A stretch of DNA of 64,000 nt from Thermoplasmata archaeon (lineage in GTDB: Archaea > Thermoplasmatota > Thermoplasmata > Lutacidiplasmatales > UBA184). The notes under the pieces are model-generated. The model had not been told where the DNA came from. It searched no databases and was given only the letters and a program-made list of their open reading frames with translations. The position numbers and the translations under genes are program-made. This document shows, piece by piece, positions 61,460 through 64,000 of this stretch; position 1 is the first letter of the stretch, and the number at the start of each line of letters is the position of its first letter. The stretch is from assembly GCA_027365105.1 (NCBI GenBank), contig DAHXNZ010000001.1:1-64000 (forward strand), written 5' to 3'.

Positions 61460-61714
61460 TCGACCCCGATGGGCGGATGCCCCGAGCGGCCGGCGGACTC
61501 TGAAGGGGCTGGATCGCATGAACCCCCGAGGACGAGCCGACTCAGGGCCCCACCGAAGCCGCTCCCCGAACAGTGGACCCCGGTCCATCGCCCAAGCCCC
61601 CGAGGCATCCCGACCCCGCGGCTCGCAGGCGGGCCCTCGGTGCACCCGGCCCTCGGAACGGGCGGAGTTCCAACCCCCGGTAAAGCCTTTAGCCCGAACC
61701 GCTGCGGGAGGACC

Positions 61715-62170
61715 GTGGACGAGCCCCTCGATCCGATCCTCATCCAGGTGACGGTCCCCCTGCCGATCCCGATGATTTTCGCCGCCTTCATCGATCCGGA
61801 GAAGGTCCAGGGCTGGCTCGCCGACCGGGCCGAGATCGTCCCCGAGGTCGGGGGCCGCTACCTGCTCGAATGGACCGGGGAGACCGGGTTCGTGAGCCGG
61901 GGATTGATCCGGGCGCTGACCGCGGATCTCGACCTCGACTTCACCTGGGAGGCCCCGCCCCCCTTTGCCGACCTCCTACGCTCGGCCCCCTCACCGAGCC
62001 ATGTCTACGTCCGCCTCCAGGAATCCCCGGAAGGTATCGACGTGACGCTGGAGCACGATGGCTGGGGCGCGGGGGAGGACTGGGAGGAGGCCCGTTCGTG
62101 GCACTTCCACTTCTGGGATGAGCGGCTCCACCGGCTGAAGGTGTACCTGATCCGGGCCGCCTACGGCTGA
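61715..62170 (+). CDS. SRPBCC/AHSA1-like domain protein
   Basis: 151 residues from a GTG at 61715, preceded by GGGAGG and, about 31 nt upstream, a TATA-like TAAAGCC. The START/Bet v1-like fold is suggested by VTVPLPIPMIFAAFIDPEKVQGWLADRAEI, VGGRYLLEWTG, and the C-terminal helix HFWDERLHRLKVYLIRAA. Such proteins bind hydrophobic ligands or act as Hsp90 co-chaperone-like domains; ligand unknown. The 3' end overlaps the convergent small zinc protein by 10 nt. Confidence 0.78.
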   Translation: MDEPLDPILIQVTVPLPIPMIFAAFIDPEKVQGWLADRAEIVPEVGGRYLLEWTGETGFVSRGLIRALTADLDLDFTWEAPPPFADLLRSAPSPSHVYVRLQESPEGIDVTLEHDGWGAGEDWEEARSWHFHFWDERLHRLKVYLIRAAYG

Positions 62171-62358
62171 CCGGGCCCGGGAGCATACCGCGCGCAGGCG
62201 GCGGGGCCGCACAGGGCGCAAGGGCCGGTCGGGTCGAGCCGAAAACCCCCCGTGGGGCGGAGGGGGGCCACGACCATGTGGTGGGTGGGCAGATGGCCGC
62301 ACCGGCAACGGACGGAGCGGTTCTCGATGGAGGGGGGAGGCGCGGACCGGACCGCCAT
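62161..62358 (-). CDS. Small zinc-binding protein candidate
   Basis: 65 residues from the ATG at 62356-62358. Metal-ligand-like residues are VRCRCGHLPTHHMV, CALCG and AACARY, giving about five Cys and three His, a typical zinc-ribbon pattern. A TATA-like region (about 62383-62392) lies some 30 nt upstream and is also oriented toward the GcvH-TusA gene, so it may be a shared divergent promoter. Short and unassigned, hence moderate confidence. Confidence 0.5.
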   Translation of the reverse strand: MAVRSAPPPSIENRSVRCRCGHLPTHHMVVAPLRPTGGFRLDPTGPCALCGPAACARYAPGPGQP

Positions 62359-62429
62359 GTCCGGGTCGTACGACCCGTCGGCCAAAAGGGTATCTGCGCG
62401 AGCCCCGTGCGACCGGTACGGGGGCCCCC

Positions 62430-63149
62430 ATGGAGGTCGAAGACTGCCCGCTGCCGGAGGACCGCTGGTACGATCGGAACTTGGAGCTCTGGCTCCGACC
62501 CGAGCCCGATGGAACGGCCCGGATCGGGATGACCGCCTCCTGGTCGGCGTTCCTGGGGCGGATCCTGCGGGTTGAATTCCGGACCCCGCGCGGGGTCCAG
62601 AGCCGGGGGTGGAGCCTCGCCACGGTGGAGTCGGCGCGGACCGCCGTTCCGTTCCGGCTGCCCCTGGATGCCGAGATCATCGCCCCGAACCCGGTCCTGG
62701 CGGAGCGCCCCCGACGCATCAACGAGGATCCGTACGGCGACGGGTGGATCGGCCACCTCCGTCTGCCTCGCCCGGTCGAGCCGGAGATCGGCCTCGCGAC
62801 CGCCGCGGAAATCCGGGAACCCCTCATCGACCAGATCCGCCGGCGGCACATCCAGTGCTGGCCGCTGCCCCCCGAGCAGGAGATGGTCGAGATCGGCCTC
62901 GAGTGCTCGGCGATCTTCGCCAAGCTCGACGAGGCGTTGGCCCGAATCGCCCCGGGCGAGGCGATCGTGCTCGTCACCGACGATCCGACCAGCCCGATCG
63001 AGATCGCCCGTTGGACCGACCGGACCGGTCACCGGGTCCGGGCCGCCCGGCGCGGTCAGGGGCTCTTCAAGTTCCTGGTCGAGAGGGTCGAGCGGCCGGC
63101 GCCGCGGCGCCGATCGGCCTCGGGCGAACTCGAGCCCGACCCGGGATAG
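62430..63149 (+). CDS. GcvH-like/TusA-like fusion protein lacking the lipoyl lysine
   Basis: 239 residues. Residues ~15-112 have the biotinyl/lipoyl hammerhead fold of glycine cleavage H protein (LWLRPEPDGTARIGMTASWS, VESARTAV, INEDPYGDGWIGHLRL), but the lipoylated Lys of VESVKA is Arg 70. Residues ~150-222 resemble TusA sulfur carriers (VEIGLECSAIFAKLDEALARIAPGE, VTDD, IARWTDRTGHRV, FLVERV) with the sulfur-binding Cys kept at 159. TusA carries persulfide sulfur, and lipoate-binding GcvH-like proteins serve archaeal and bacterial sulfur oxidation, so a sulfur-transfer role is inferred. The convergent neighbour is a rhodanese. Confidence 0.72.
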   Translation: MEVEDCPLPEDRWYDRNLELWLRPEPDGTARIGMTASWSAFLGRILRVEFRTPRGVQSRGWSLATVESARTAVPFRLPLDAEIIAPNPVLAERPRRINEDPYGDGWIGHLRLPRPVEPEIGLATAAEIREPLIDQIRRRHIQCWPLPPEQEMVEIGLECSAIFAKLDEALARIAPGEAIVLVTDDPTSPIEIARWTDRTGHRVRAARRGQGLFKFLVERVERPAPRRRSASGELEPDPG

Positions 63150-63163
63150 TCGCCGATCGCCGC

Positions 63164-64000
63164 CTACGGCTTTTCGATCGGACTTCTCACCTGGTTGCCC
63201 CACTCGGTCCAGGAGCCGTCGTAGTTCCGAACGTCGGGGTAGCCGAGGAGGTACTTGAGCACGAACCAGGTGTGGCTGGAACGCTCCCCGATCCGGCAGT
63301 AGGTGATCACCGGCCGTTCCGGCACGATCCCCCGGGACCGATACAGCTCCTCCAGCTCGGCCCGCGGCTTGAAGGTCCCGTCGTCGCGGACCGCTTGAGC
63401 CCATGGGATGTTCCGGGCGCCGGGGATGTGACCCGCCCGCTGGGCGTGCTCGGTCGGGTACTCCGGCGGGGTGGATATCTCCCCGGAGAACTCCTTCGGG
63501 CCGCGGACATCCACGAGCCCGATCCGGCCGCTCCGAACCTCCTCGAGCGCCCGCCGGACATCGTCGTAGTAGGCCCGCAACCGGGGATCCGGTGCCGAGG
63601 CGGTGAACCGCCCGGCTCCGACCGGCGGGATCTCCTGGCTGACCGGCCGGTCCTCGGCGATCCACTTTTTCCGGCCCCCGTTCATCAGTGCCAGGTGCTC
63701 GGCCCCGTAGTAGCGGAACGCCCAGAAGGCGAACGCCGCGAACCAGTTGTTGAAGTCACCGTAGAGCACGACCCGGGTATCCGGGTCGATCCCGCAGCGT
63801 CGGAACAGCGCCGTGAGCGCTTCGGGGCTCAGGATGTCCCGACTGACCGGCGCGTTGACGTCCCGCTTCCAGTCGACCAGGTACGCCCCCGGGAGGTGGC
63901 TCAACTCGTAGTTGGCCGCCGGGTCATAGTCGACCTCGAGAATCCGGACCTTGGGATCCGTCAGATGCTCGGCGACCCACGCTGTCTCGACCACGGCCTC
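63164..64000 (-). CDS. Thiosulfate/3-mercaptopyruvate sulfurtransferase (rhodanese), 5' end cut by window
   Basis: At least 276 residues with two rhodanese domains. The N-terminal domain (about 1-120) is inactive-type; the C-terminal domain has VLVDVRGPKEFSG-like GLVDVRGPKEFSG and the active loop ITYCRIGERSS with the persulfide Cys. It transfers sulfane sulfur from thiosulfate or a similar donor. The frame stays open to the right edge (codons GAG GCC precede the first GTG at 63994), so the true start is probably outside. It converges with the GcvH-TusA gene with a 14-bp gap. Confidence 0.88.
   Translation of the reverse strand, partial: EAVVETAWVAEHLTDPKVRILEVDYDPAANYELSHLPGAYLVDWKRDVNAPVSRDILSPEALTALFRRCGIDPDTRVVLYGDFNNWFAAFAFWAFRYYGAEHLALMNGGRKKWIAEDRPVSQEIPPVGAGRFTASAPDPRLRAYYDDVRRALEEVRSGRIGLVDVRGPKEFSGEISTPPEYPTEHAQRAGHIPGARNIPWAQAVRDDGTFKPRAELEELYRSRGIVPERPVITYCRIGERSSHTWFVLKYLLGYPDVRNYDGSWTEWGNQVRSPIEKP

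Noticed and set aside
1-64000. CRISPR arrays
   Set aside because: No regularly spaced direct repeats or cas genes were seen; the only clear tandem repeats are the ETGLP coding units and the IS octamers.

Overview
The window is a high-GC archaeal chromosome segment. Its genes point to the Thermoplasmata (Thermoplasmatota), probably an acidophile or acid-tolerant soil or sediment lineage; this assignment is inference. The supporting features are archaeal Orc1/Cdc6, a Hef-type helicase without nuclease, the archaeal S-adenosylmethionine synthetase, diphthine synthase, isopentenyl phosphate kinase with type 2 isopentenyl-diphosphate isomerase, a tetraether-lipid synthase-type radical SAM enzyme, a separate GMP synthase glutaminase subunit, a methanogen-type SerRS, an intron-containing initiator tRNA, and large secreted acid-protease-like proteins (two S53, one G1-like). 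Many genes have a TATA-like box about 25-30 nt before the start codon and no leader, which is typical of leaderless archaeal transcription.

Region by region. 0-1.7 kb: a tyrosine recombinase beside the initiator tRNA-Met gene, which has a 28-nt intron in its D-loop. 1.8-8.0 kb: a GH15 glucoamylase/trehalase-like enzyme, a GT-B glycosyltransferase, an overlapping HAD hydrolase and a CLC chloride transporter. 8.6-14.6 kb: an M13 metallopeptidase, two HAD/unknown genes, a SWIM zinc-finger protein and a secreted G1-like glutamic peptidase. 14.6-16.3 kb is almost gene-free. 16.3-21.3 kb: the tetraether synthase candidate, small unknown genes, and a thiolase/DUF35 pair. 21.3-24.9 kb: a tightly overlapping run of ubiX, two membrane proteins, guaAA and a large unknown protein. 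24.9-31.2 kb: dphB and a complete kdpFABC potassium pump operon ending in a tandem Usp protein.

31.2-44.8 kb is a dense informational and metabolic block: hef, serS, an aldehyde dehydrogenase, orc1/cdc6, the ipk-fni-elp3 overlapping run, mat, a PIP-box Nre DNA repair protein and tRNA-Pro(CGG). 44.9-51.7 kb is an accessory island of visibly lower GC. It holds two secreted or membrane-anchored proteins, an IS1634-like element whose inverted repeat supplies the stop codon of the upstream gene, a broken small gene carrying an in-frame TAG, and an IS66-like remnant. 51.7-60 kb: a flavodoxin-reductase-type protein and two convergent S53 (sedolisin-like) secreted peptidases. 60.2-64 kb: an LLM-class flavin enzyme, tRNA-Ala(TGC), an SRPBCC protein, a small zinc protein, a GcvH-TusA fusion lacking the lipoyl lysine, and a rhodanese cut by the window edge.

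Functional threads: archaeal membrane-lipid and isoprenoid synthesis (thiolase/DUF35, IPK, IDI-2, Tes), K+ and Cl- handling, extracellular acid proteolysis, and possible trehalose and sulfur-transfer modules.
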